A stretch of 64,000 bases of DNA from Paeniglutamicibacter cryotolerans (lineage in GTDB: Bacteria; Actinomycetota; Actinomycetes; Actinomycetales; Micrococcaceae). The notes under the pieces are model-generated. The model worked only from the letters and a program-made list of their open reading frames with translations. It did not search any database and had not been told where the DNA came from. The translations under genes were made by a program, and so were the position numbers. Location: the NCBI RefSeq assembly GCF_014190875.1, contig NZ_JACHVS010000002.1, positions 248,001 through 312,000 on the forward strand, written 5' to 3'. Below, piece by piece: positions 51,881-64,000 of this stretch. How positions within the stretch are numbered: position 1 is the first letter of the stretch; each line of letters starts with the position of its first letter.

Positions 51881-53179
51881 ATGAATTCCATACCCAGCGA
51901 ACCAGCAGAGCAGGGGAAGGACACGGCCGATGCGTTCCTGGCCGGTGCCTCCCTGCGCCACGCCCCTGGACCCTACTTCGGGGAGTACGGGGGACGCTGG
52001 ATGCCGGAGTCGCTGATCGCGGCCCTCGACGAACTCACCGACACCTTCGAGAAGGCCAAGGCCGATCCGGAGTTCGCCGCGGAGGTGCTGGAGCTGAACC
52101 GCAACTACTCGGGCCGGCCCTCGCTGCTGACCGAGGCCAAGCGCTTCTCGCAGGAGGCCGGCGGCGCGCGCATCTTCCTCAAGCGCGAGGACCTGAACCA
52201 CACCGGCAGCCACAAGATCAACAACGTGCTCGGCCAGGCACTGCTGGCCAAGCGGATGGGCAAGACCCGCATCATCGCCGAAACCGGAGCCGGGCAGCAC
52301 GGTGTCGCCGCGGCGACGGCCGCGGCCCTGATGGGCCTGGAATGCGTGGTCTACATGGGCGCCGAGGATACCCGCCGGCAGTCGCTGAACGTCGCGAGGA
52401 TGAATCTGCTCGGGGCCACGGTGATCCCGGTGACGGCCGGTTCGCAGACCCTGAAGGATGCCATCAACGAGGCGCTGCGCGATTGGGTGGCCAACGTCGA
52501 CACCACCCACTACCTGCTGGGTACGGCAGCCGGGGCGCACCCGTTCCCCGCCATGGTCCGCTACTTCCACGAGGTCATCGGCGAGGAGGCCCGGGCCCAG
52601 ATCCTGGAGCAGGCCGGCCGCCTGCCCGACGCCGTCGGCGCCTGCATCGGCGGCGGATCCAACGCCATCGGCATCTTCCACGGCTTCCTGGATGACCCGT
52701 CGGTGGAGCTTTACGGCTTCGAGGCCGGCGGAGACGGCGTTGACACGCCACGCCACGCAGCCACCATCACCCTGGGCCGCCCGGGCGTGCTGCACGGCGC
52801 CAAGAGCTACCTGATGCAGGACGATGACGGCCAGACCATCGAGTCGCACTCGATCTCCGCGGGCCTGGACTATCCGGGCGTCGGCCCGGAGCACGCCTAC
52901 CTGTCCGACATCGGACGCGTGAGCTACGAGCCGGTCACCGACACCGAGGCCATGGACGCGTTCTCGCTGCTTTGCCGCACCGAGGGCATCATCCCGGCGA
53001 TCGAGTCGGCGCACGCCCTGGCCGGCGTGCTGCGCGTGGCCAAGCGCAAGATCGCCGCCGGCGCCGTACCGGGGGAACTGATCATCATCGCGAACCTCTC
53101 GGGCCGCGGCGACAAGGACGTGGGCACGGCAGCCGAATGGTTCAACATCATCGAGTCCTCCGGGGAGGAAAACAAATGA
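51881..53179 (+). CDS. trpB: Tryptophan synthase beta chain
   Basis: PLP enzyme that joins indole and serine. The 432-aa product has [20 protein letters not shown], the PLP lysine in [30 protein letters not shown], the GGGSNAIG phosphate loop and a C-terminal LSGRGDKD. The ATG at 51881 follows AGGACGCG. An in-frame upstream start at 51794 would add 29 unconserved residues. It overlaps trpA by four bases, as expected for the alpha2-beta2 partner. Confidence 0.96.
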   Translation: MNSIPSEPAEQGKDTADAFLAGASLRHAPGPYFGEYGGRWMPESLIAALDELTDTFEKAKADPEFAAEVLELNRNYSGRPSLLTEAKRFSQEAGGARIFLKREDLNHTGSHKINNVLGQALLAKRMGKTRIIAETGAGQHGVAAATAAALMGLECVVYMGAEDTRRQSLNVARMNLLGATVIPVTAGSQTLKDAINEALRDWVANVDTTHYLLGTAAGAHPFPAMVRYFHEVIGEEARAQILEQAGRLPDAVGACIGGGSNAIGIFHGFLDDPSVELYGFEAGGDGVDTPRHAATITLGRPGVLHGAKSYLMQDDDGQTIESHSISAGLDYPGVGPEHAYLSDIGRVSYEPVTDTEAMDAFSLLCRTEGIIPAIESAHALAGVLRVAKRKIAAGAVPGELIIIANLSGRGDKDVGTAAEWFNIIESSGEENK

Positions 53180-53964
53180 GCGCTTCCAAATCGGCAGCCG
53201 CCATCGCCCGCGCCAAGGAACAGGGCCGCGCGGCACTGATCTGCTACCTGCCCGGCGGTTTTCCCGACGTGCAGGGGACCATCGACGCGGCGGTGGCCAT
53301 GGTCGAGAACGGCGCGGACATCATCGAGGTCGGCATCCCGTACTCGGATCCGGTCATGGATGGCGCCGTGATCCAGGCGGCGACCGTCCAGGCGCTGGCC
53401 GACGGCTTCAAGGTCGCCCAGGTCTTCGACATCGTCAAGGGCATCACCGAGCGCACCGATGCGGCAGTGTTGGTGATGACGTACTGGAACCCGGTGCTGC
53501 GCATGGGCGTGGACGAGTTCTCCCGCCGCCTGGCCGAGGCCGGGGGAGCCGGGCTCATCACCCCCGACCTGATCCCCGACGAGGCGGCCGAATGGTTAGT
53601 CGCATCGGATAAGTACGGGCTGGACCGGGTCTTCCTGGTCGCCCCGTCCTCCACCCCCGAGCGCATGTCGGCCACGGTCGAGGCCAGCCGCGGCTTTGTC
53701 TACTGCGTGTCGATCATGGGTGTCACCGGGGCCCGGAGCAACGTCTCGGACGCCGCGCAGTCCGTCGTCGCAGCGGCCAAGGCAGCCGGCGCGCAATACG
53801 CCTGCGTTGGCCTCGGCGTCTCCAACCGCTCCCATGTCGAAGAGATCGGTGCCTACGCGGACGGCGTCATCGTCGGCACGGCACTGGTCGCGGCGCTCGG
53901 CGCGGGCGGGGTGCCCGCCGTCGGTGAATTGACAGCTGCGCTCAGCGGCAGGGCCGGGGCATGA
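53176..53964 (+). CDS. trpA: Tryptophan synthase alpha chain
   Basis: Cleaves indole-3-glycerol phosphate and channels indole to TrpB. The 262-aa TIM barrel has [12 protein letters not shown], the catalytic glutamate in [26 protein letters not shown], and [14 protein letters not shown] with the phosphate site [11 protein letters not shown]. It starts in ATGA overlap with trpB and ends in ATGA overlap with lgt. The trp cluster is thus translationally coupled from trpB into lgt. Confidence 0.96.
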   Translation: MSASKSAAAIARAKEQGRAALICYLPGGFPDVQGTIDAAVAMVENGADIIEVGIPYSDPVMDGAVIQAATVQALADGFKVAQVFDIVKGITERTDAAVLVMTYWNPVLRMGVDEFSRRLAEAGGAGLITPDLIPDEAAEWLVASDKYGLDRVFLVAPSSTPERMSATVEASRGFVYCVSIMGVTGARSNVSDAAQSVVAAAKAAGAQYACVGLGVSNRSHVEEIGAYADGVIVGTALVAALGAGGVPAVGELTAALSGRAGA

Positions 53965-54977
53965 TGCCCGGCCTGCTTCCCGCCTCGATCCCGAGCCCGC
54001 CGCCGCAGTTCGCCCAGTTCCATATCGGACCGCTGACGATCCACGCCTATGCGCTGTGCATCCTGGCCGGCATCGTCGTTGCCATGTGGATGACCAGCCG
54101 GCGCTGGAACAGGCGCGGGGCCCCGGCCGAAGCCGTCTGGGACATCTGCATCTGGGCGATCCCGTTCGGCATCGTCGGCGGGCGGCTCTACCACGTGCTG
54201 ATCACCGACCCGGAGTACTACTTCGGGCTCAACGGCATGCAGGCGCATTGGTCCGAGATCCCGCAGATCTGGGCCGGCGGCCTAGGCATCATGGGAGCCG
54301 TGTCGCTCGGCGCGCTGGGCGCCTGGATCGGCTGCCGCCGCGCCGGGGTACGGCTCTCGGCCTTCGCCGATGCCGCGGCCCCCGGGGTGCTGCTGGCACA
54401 GGCCTTCGGGCGCTGGGGGAACTGGTTCAACCAGGAGCTTTTCGGCACCCCGACCACCCTGCCGTGGGGTCTGCAGATCGACTACACCAGCCACAACTTC
54501 CCGCCTGGCCTGCCCCCGGGAACGCTGTTCCAGCCCACGTTCCTCTATGAATCGCTGTGGAACCTGGCCGGTGTGGGGCTGCTGCTGCTGCTTGACCGCA
54601 AGTTCAAGCTGCACCGCGGCTCCATGTTCTGGTCCTATGTGATCTGGTACGGCATCGGGCGCACCCTCATGGAGACCATGCGCATCGACCCGGCCGAGAT
54701 CATCAACATCCTGGGCATCGGCCTGCGCGTGCACATGTGGTTGGCCATCGGGCTGGTCATCATGGGCCTGATCGGACTGCTCTACGTACTCATCCGCCTG
54801 CGGCCGCAGCCGGACCCGGGCATCTACCTGCCCGGCCGCGCGCCGGTCGAGGAAAAGGTCGAGGCCGGTTCCGTGAAGACGGCCACCGAGGCCGACGCGG
54901 ACTCCACGGGCGGGGCCCCGGACCCGAAGGACACTCCGGACGACGGACCCGACGTGCCGGAACCCGACGCGAAATAG
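53961..54977 (+). CDS. lgt: Prolipoprotein diacylglyceryl transferase
   Basis: Transfers diacylglycerol to the lipobox cysteine of prelipoproteins, such as the TAXI protein in this window. The 338-aa membrane protein has about seven helices, the HAYALCILAGIVVAMWM region, GGRLYHV, and the Lgt signature GRWGNWFNQELFG. A long acidic, disordered C-terminal tail (about 285-338, rich in E, D, P) extends beyond the core. It is last in the trp-lgt chain and is followed by a strong hairpin. Confidence 0.95.
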   Translation: MMPGLLPASIPSPPPQFAQFHIGPLTIHAYALCILAGIVVAMWMTSRRWNRRGAPAEAVWDICIWAIPFGIVGGRLYHVLITDPEYYFGLNGMQAHWSEIPQIWAGGLGIMGAVSLGALGAWIGCRRAGVRLSAFADAAAPGVLLAQAFGRWGNWFNQELFGTPTTLPWGLQIDYTSHNFPPGLPPGTLFQPTFLYESLWNLAGVGLLLLLDRKFKLHRGSMFWSYVIWYGIGRTLMETMRIDPAEIINILGIGLRVHMWLAIGLVIMGLIGLLYVLIRLRPQPDPGIYLPGRAPVEEKVEAGSVKTATEADADSTGGAPDPKDTPDDGPDVPEPDAK

Positions 54978-55001
54978 CACCCCCGGGCTATGTCCCCTCC
55001 G

Positions 55002-55051
55002 GGGGAAAGGCGAAGGCCGCAGCGATCACGCTGCGGCCTTCGCCTTTCCCC
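55002..55051 (+). terminator. Terminator of the trp-lgt operon
   Basis: A 23-bp perfect stem (55002-55024 with 55029-55051) with an ATCA loop lies 24 bases after the lgt stop. No T-run follows on the plus strand, but the hairpin is very stable and could act in both directions. Confidence 0.75.
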
Positions 55052-55157
55052 GGGACGCTGCCGCCCGGTTCTACCTCGTCGAGTCCGACGGATCCGCGGG
55101 CTAGCGGTTCCCCGGCAGCACGTGGGGTTCCTCCCTCCGCCGAACGAAGTCTTCGCG

Positions 55158-55608
55158 TTACCCGATGGCGTCCAGGGCCGGGGTCACGTCGAAGGCCATC
55201 GAATTCAGTTCGATCCTGGTCCCGGCGGTGCTTCGCAACGTCAACAGGGGAGCCATGCCCTGGCGGAGACGGCTGTACCTTATCGAGGTCCTTGTAGCGG
55301 ATCCGTTTGATCCTGCGGCACCGGGTGCGCAGCACCATATCGGCATGCCGGAAGACGACGTACCAGTTGACGTAGATGGTCAGCAGCAGCGCAGCAGCAA
55401 GCATGGGCACGATGCCGCAGATCAGCAGGGGCAGGGTCCCGAGGGGCAACACGATCCAGCGGACCACCGGGATGATCTTCGGCTGGCGGATCGCCCCCAG
55501 GGCCTTCGGGTTTCGGTTCGGCCTTGTCCGCGACCAGCGCCCGAGCGTGTTGACGCCGGCGAGGACGAAAAGTCCCCTGCCGATGTAGCCCCAGCTTGCC
55601 GCGTCCAT
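55158..55608 (-). pseudogene. Small membrane protein gene, frameshifted
   Basis: From ATG 55608 the text reads MDAASWGYIGRGLFVLAGVNTLGRW with two further helices (VVRWIVLPLGTLPLLICGIV and MLAAALLLTIYVNWYVVF) and a basic strand IRYKDLDKVQ. It then degenerates in that frame. One base away the text continues as LRQGMAPLLTLRSTAGTRIELN and ends FDVTPALDAIG at the stop (55158). A one-base change near 55262-55280 would restore one protein of about 150 aa. An alternative in-frame ATG is at 55635. Function unknown. It is either a real pseudogene or a base-call error. Confidence 0.6.
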
Positions 55609-55798
55609 GATGGCTGGCTTCCATTCCGGGGACATCGACGTCCGTAGTCTCCTGATCCATCCTTGGCCCGGGGCCCTTGCGGCCCGTCCTCGGGGGACGG
55701 CCCCCGGAGCGTATCTCTGGGGTGGGGCAGCCCGGGTGGAATGCAGCGGAGCATGCCGTGACGGGCCTGCCAGGTTAATGCAGGCGTCGGCATGGGGT

Positions 55799-56083
55799 CT
55801 AGAGGAGTTCCATGAGCTGCTTCTTATAGGTATCGAATGCCGCCATGCCCGTGGCCGTGATGCCCAGGTAAGTGGCGGGGCTGCGTCCCTCGATGACCTT
55901 TGTCTGGCTGATGTAACCGGCATCTTCCAGCTTGCGTAGATGGGTGGAGAGGTTTCCAGCCGTCATGCTGAGGATCTCCCGGAGCTTGGGGAAACTCACC
56001 GAGTTCCGGGGTCCCAGGGTGTTCAGCACCGACATGACGCGGAGCCTGGCATCGGCATGGATGAGCGGATCAAGTTCGGCCAT
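55799..56083 (-). CDS. Winged-helix transcriptional regulator (MarR/ArsR-like)
   Basis: A 94-aa one-domain DNA-binding protein: PLIHADARLRVMSVLNTLGPRNSVSFPKLREILSMTAGNLSTHLRKLEDAGYI, then a wing EGRSPATYLGITATG. This is the stand-alone winged-helix type often paired with a small membrane protein. It begins three bases after the stop of that membrane-protein gene, so the two are one transcript. It probably binds the AGTTTGT/ACAAACT array upstream of the pair and regulates its own expression. Confidence 0.88.
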   Translation of the reverse strand: MAELDPLIHADARLRVMSVLNTLGPRNSVSFPKLREILSMTAGNLSTHLRKLEDAGYISQTKVIEGRSPATYLGITATGMAAFDTYKKQLMELL

Positions 56084-56086
56084 GAC

Positions 56087-56740
56087 CTACTCCGCTTCCG
56101 GGATCGCCGGGAGGCGGGCCATGATGAGTGCGAGGATACCGGCGGCGCCGAGGAGAACGGGTCCTGCTAGGGCAAAGATGGCCATGAACAGCGTGGGGCC
56201 GGCGAGTAGTCCGGCGATGTTCACGACGGCGAAGCAGGCGCCGAGGACGAACATGGGCTTGTCATGGAAGATCGCGGCCCCTGCCATGTACATGATGGCG
56301 ACGATCATGATGGCCACCGCGTTGATGAGCCAGCCGGTGGTTTCCGGCTCGGCGTCCGGCAGGAGCGTGAAGAGCGCGATGGAGAAAACAGCCAAGGTGG
56401 TGAATCCGGCCATCCAGCTCATGCCGTAGGCCATGCCGGCAAACCGGGAATCGCCGCGGATCTGTCGGCCCGAGCGGATGCCTGCCCAGGCGGAGAAGAC
56501 AATGGCGGCCAGCAGGATCACCGCCCCGATGAGGAGTGCCGAGGCGAAGGGCAGTGGAAGCCATCCGGCGGTGGAACCCTGCAGCAGGCCGTAACCCAGC
56601 AGGTAGGCGGCGGCCCAGACAAAGTACAGGACCGCGACGTTCGGGCCGATGGACTTGCGTGTGCTCGTCTCGGCCGCGGTGATGGAGGCGAGGGCGGCCC
56701 GAGGGTCGAGGGGCTGGTCGGGGGCTGGAATGGAGTTCAT
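56087..56740 (-). CDS. Membrane protein cotranscribed with a winged-helix regulator
   Basis: A 217-aa protein with about six helices. The first are AVLYFVWAAAYLLGYGLLQG and ALLIGAVILLAAIVFSAWAGI, and the last is LFMAIFALAGPVLLGAAGILALIM. The N-terminal 30 residues are cytoplasmic and proline/alanine-rich. No transporter motif is recognised. It is first gene of a two-gene unit with the regulator just downstream. The ATG at 56740 lies about 47 bases from a triple AGTTTGT-type operator. It may be a small sensor or ABC-like accessory; the role is open. Confidence 0.8.
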   Translation of the reverse strand: MNSIPAPDQPLDPRAALASITAAETSTRKSIGPNVAVLYFVWAAAYLLGYGLLQGSTAGWLPLPFASALLIGAVILLAAIVFSAWAGIRSGRQIRGDSRFAGMAYGMSWMAGFTTLAVFSIALFTLLPDAEPETTGWLINAVAIMIVAIMYMAGAAIFHDKPMFVLGACFAVVNIAGLLAGPTLFMAIFALAGPVLLGAAGILALIMARLPAIPEAE

Positions 56741-56786
56741 GGTCTGCGTAGTCCTTACTGATGGACAATCTGCTTCTATGCAAATA

Positions 56787-56811
56787 AGTTTGTACCACAA
56801 ACTAGTTTGTG
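56787..56811. promoter_or_regulatory. Operator array upstream of the membrane protein/regulator pair
   Basis: Three half-sites alternate: AGTTTGT (56787-56793), ACAAACT (56797-56803), AGTTTGT (56804-56810). The last two form a perfect 16-bp palindrome CACAAACTAGTTTGTG (56796-56811). The likely ligand is the winged-helix regulator of the adjacent operon. Confidence 0.65.
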
Positions 56812-57307
56812 TCAATAGGTAGATTGTGAGAGCCCGCGGTGCACGCGAGCGGCGGGCGCAGCGACCGGGCCCGCTGACGCATTCGGGGTACGAATTGCGC
56901 GCGGGAAGGCTGCCGACGCTCCGAGCCAGGTTAAATCCATGTAACAAGGAGGTGCTTCCGGCCACATCCGGCGGTGTGGGTGCTAATCTTCTGAATACCT
57001 CGATAACTGGTTTGATTGATCCCCACGGGCCCCGATCAGCCACGTTGCAGCAGGCCCGGCACGGTAAACCCGTTCCGCCCGCACACACCACAAGGACGTG
57101 GAATCCCCGTTCAGCGCCCGGCCCCCACATCGGGGCCCGACGCCAACGGGTCGATTGAGTCCGACGGTCCCACCACCTCGCCGACCCGCGTTCGCGACCC
57201 CTCGAAAACCCTTGTACGAAGATGGCCGGGACCTGTACCTGGCCGCCTGCCTGGGGCCGATGTCGTCCCCGCCCTTCACGGCACAACACTTGGAGAAAGG
57301 ACGACTC
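56812..57307. other. Upstream region of gltB
   Basis: About 500 bases without a convincing gene. A frame in phase with gltB is open from 57098 but is not glutamate-synthase-like. TAATCT near 56982 could be a -10 of the gltBD promoter; its -35 is unclear. No nitrogen-type operator could be named. Confidence 0.45.
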
Positions 57308-61898
<4,591 letters not shown>

Positions 61899-61906
<8 letters not shown>

Positions 61907-63356
61907 TCCACGCGGATTCCTGAACATCACCGAACGCCAGACCCAGGTCCGGCGCCCCGTGCCCGTGCGCATCATGGACTACAAGGAGGTCTACGAGGCG
62001 CAGACCCCCGATGTGCTCAAGGCGCAAGCCTCGCGCTGCATGGACTGCGGCATCCCGTTCTGCCACCAGGGCTGCCCGTTGGGCAACCTGATCCCGGAAT
62101 GGAACGACCTGGCCTACAAGGGCCGCATGATTGATGCCGCCGAACGCCTGCATGCGACGAACAACTTCCCGGAGTTCACCGGGCGGCTCTGCCCGGCCCC
62201 CTGCGAGTCTTCCTGCGTGCTGGGCATCAACCAGCCCGCGGTGACGATCAAGCAGATCGAGGTGTCCATCGCCGACACGGCTTTTGCGCAGGGATCGGTG
62301 CACCCGGTGCTGCCGCAGCGGCACACCGACCAGACGATCGCCGTAGTCGGTTCCGGTCCCGCCGGACTGGCTGTGGCCCAGCAGCTGACCCGCGCCGGGC
62401 ATACGGTTGCCGTCTACGAGCGCGATGACAAGATCGGCGGGCTGCTGCGCTACGGCATCCCGGACTTCAAGCTGGAGAAGGACCTGGTTGACCGGCGCGT
62501 GGAGCAGATGCGGGCCGAGGGCACGCGCTTTAGGACCAACGTGGAGCTGGGCAAGGACATCTCCTGGGACCAGCTGCGCCGCCGCTTCGACGCGGTGGTG
62601 GTGGCCACCGGCGCCACCGTGCCGCGTGAACTGCCGATCCCGGGCCGGGACCTGGCCGGGGTGCACCACGCGATGGACTACCTGGTGGCTTCCAACCGCC
62701 TGGTCGCCGGGCTCGATGTCGCCGATCCGATCGACGCCGCCGGCAAGCACGTGGTGATCCTGGGCGGCGGAGATACCGGCGCCGATTGCATCGGCACCGC
62801 CCATCGCCAACGCGCCGCCTCAGTCACCACGCTGGCCATCGGACACCAGCCGGGCCAGGAACGACCGGAACACCAGCCGTGGCCGATGTTCCCGAACCTG
62901 TTCGAGGTTGCCAGCGCCCACGAGGAAGGCGGTGAGCGCACCTATCTGGCCTCCACGATCGAATTCACCGGGCAGGACGGCGTGCTCACCGGGCTGAAGG
63001 TGGCGCGGACCGGGTTCGTGGACGGGGCGCGTGTCCCGCTGCCGGGAACCGAGCGGATCATCGAAGCCGACCTGGTGCTGTTGGCCCTGGGCTTCACCGG
63101 CCCGGAGCCGGCTGGCCTCACCGAGCAGGTCGACATCGAGTTTGATGACCGGGGCAACGTCGCCCGCGATGGTTATTACATGACCAACACACCGGGGGTG
63201 TTCGCCGTCGGGGATGCCGGCCGCGGGCAGTCCCTGATCGTGTGGGCCATCGCCGAGGGGCGTTCCTGCGCCGCGGCAGTGGACAAATACCTGATGGGCG
63301 AAACTCGCCTTCCGGCCCCCGTCGCACCCGGCGACCGGGCCATCAGCATGCTGTGA
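61899..63356 (+). CDS. gltD: Glutamate synthase (NADPH) small subunit
   Basis: Supplies electrons from NADPH to the large subunit. The 485-aa flavoprotein has N-terminal Fe-S cysteines [19 protein letters not shown] and [13 protein letters not shown], an FAD motif [15 protein letters not shown], an NADPH motif [15 protein letters not shown] and the C-terminal [17 protein letters not shown]. The GTG start overlaps gltB, ensuring equal synthesis. Both glt subunits are complete. Confidence 0.95.
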
Positions 63357-63404
63357 CCGGTACGCCACGCTGGCGGCATCGGGACTCTAGAACGGAAAGG
63401 CGGA

Positions 63405-63410
63405 TAGGCT
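63405..63410 (+). promoter_or_regulatory. Possible -10 box of a leaderless pyk transcript
   Basis: TAGGCT lies seven bases before the pyk ATG and no correctly spaced Shine-Dalgarno is present, so transcription may begin at the start codon. A -35 is not clear. Confidence 0.3.
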
Positions 63411-63417
63411 GAAGCCT

Positions 63418-64000
63418 ATGAGACGCGCAAAAATCGTGGCCACTTTCGGCCCTGCGATCGGAACTTACGATAAGACCCTGGCAGTGCTTGCCGCCGGCGT
63501 GGATGTAGCACGCCTGAACATGAGCCACGGCGACCACTCGATGCATGCGGAGAACCTGGCCAATGTGCGCCAGGCTTCCGTTGAACTCGGTCGCCCCGTG
63601 GGCATCTTCGCCGACCTGCAGGGGCCCAAGATCCGGCTGGGCCGCTTCATCGACGACAACAAGCACATGCTTGCCGTCGGTGACACCTTCACCATCACCA
63701 TCGACGACGTGCTGGGCACCGGCGCGTTGTGCTCGACCACGTTCAAGGGCCTGCCGGCCGACGTGAATCGCGGTGACATCCTGCTGATCAATGACGGCAA
63801 GGTGGCGCTGCGGGCCACCGAGGTCACCACGACTTCGGTCATTACCGAGGTCGTGGTGGGCGGAGAGGTGTCCAACAACAAGGGCATCAACCTGCCCGGC
63901 GTTGCAGTCAACGTCCCGGCGCTGAGCGAGAAGGACGAGGATGACCTGCGCTGGGCCATCCGCGCGGGCGTCGACATGATCGCCCTGTCCTTCGTGCGCA
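63418..64000 (+). CDS. pyk: Pyruvate kinase, N-terminal part (cut by window edge)
   Basis: Last step of glycolysis. Only the first 194 residues are visible. They begin MRRAKIVATFGPAIGTYDKT and include DVARLNMSHGDHSMH, the FADLQGPKIRLG motif, the B-domain (about 70-160, LLINDGKVALRATEV) and the start of the second barrel half, VNVPALSEKDEDDLRWAI and DMIALSFVR. The catalytic lysine region lies beyond the edge. It starts 61 bases after gltD and may have its own promoter. Confidence 0.95.
   Translation, partial: MRRAKIVATFGPAIGTYDKTLAVLAAGVDVARLNMSHGDHSMHAENLANVRQASVELGRPVGIFADLQGPKIRLGRFIDDNKHMLAVGDTFTITIDDVLGTGALCSTTFKGLPADVNRGDILLINDGKVALRATEVTTTSVITEVVVGGEVSNNKGINLPGVAVNVPALSEKDEDDLRWAIRAGVDMIALSFVR

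Overview
The window is GC-rich chromosomal DNA from an actinobacterium, most likely Micrococcaceae (Arthrobacter-like). The reasons are the strong G/C preference at third codon positions, frequent GTG starts, ATGA/GTGA stop-start overlaps, an FMN riboswitch ahead of a RibM-type transporter, HGxxPAAW and Trp-operon-associated membrane proteins inside the trp cluster, a TIGR03085-like protein, and the chained order hisI-trpE-trpC-trpB-trpA-lgt-gltB-gltD-pyk. Genus is inferred, not proven.

1-13.6 kb: mixed housekeeping and accessory genes. They are a cut-off DUF6421-like gene, msrB, a membrane-anchored alpha/beta hydrolase, an Nramp metal transporter with a DtxR/MntR-like dyad, a VOC protein, a ybaK-sufE-rhodanese group, zapE, glycerate kinase, a TetR/MFS efflux pair with two matching operators (the MFS gene is frameshifted), a BenE transporter and a small MT0933-type antitoxin-like protein. 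About 1 kb of apparently non-coding or decayed DNA follows.

14.6-24.9 kb: six tRNA genes on the minus strand (Gly, Val, Gly, Val, Cys, Gly in coordinate order) end in a 20-bp perfect terminator hairpin. Next come an orphan PD-(D/E)XK nuclease, def-fmt-rsmB-rpe in overlapping order, and an FMN riboswitch controlling ribM-ribD-ribE-ribBA-ribH.

24.9-31.5 kb, accessory block: a 710-aa permease-like protein made of two tandem copies of one domain, its divergent TetR regulator with a 22-bp perfect palindrome between them, an intact IS982-type element, an unrecognised multi-pass membrane protein, and an amidohydrolase.

31.9-34.7 kb: hisE, hisG, hisF and a GNAT acetyltransferase.

34.7-47.1 kb, second accessory block: an MHS-family (KgtP-like) permease lies divergent to an overlapping response regulator / histidine kinase / TAXI-type lipoprotein operon. 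This looks like a dedicated carboxylate-sensing three-component system and is the most interesting functional unit here. An IS701-like element with its target duplication, an IS5-type transposase and a heterodimeric ABC exporter with one degenerate ATP site follow.

47.2-64 kb: TIGR03085-like protein, hisI, trpE, the Trp-associated membrane protein, an HGxxPAAW-type protein, trpC, trpB, trpA, lgt, a frameshifted small membrane-protein gene, a membrane protein/winged-helix regulator pair with an AGTTTGT operator, gltB, gltD and the start of pyk. The his and trp genes therefore form a biosynthetic backbone split by two accessory blocks that carry the insertion sequences.
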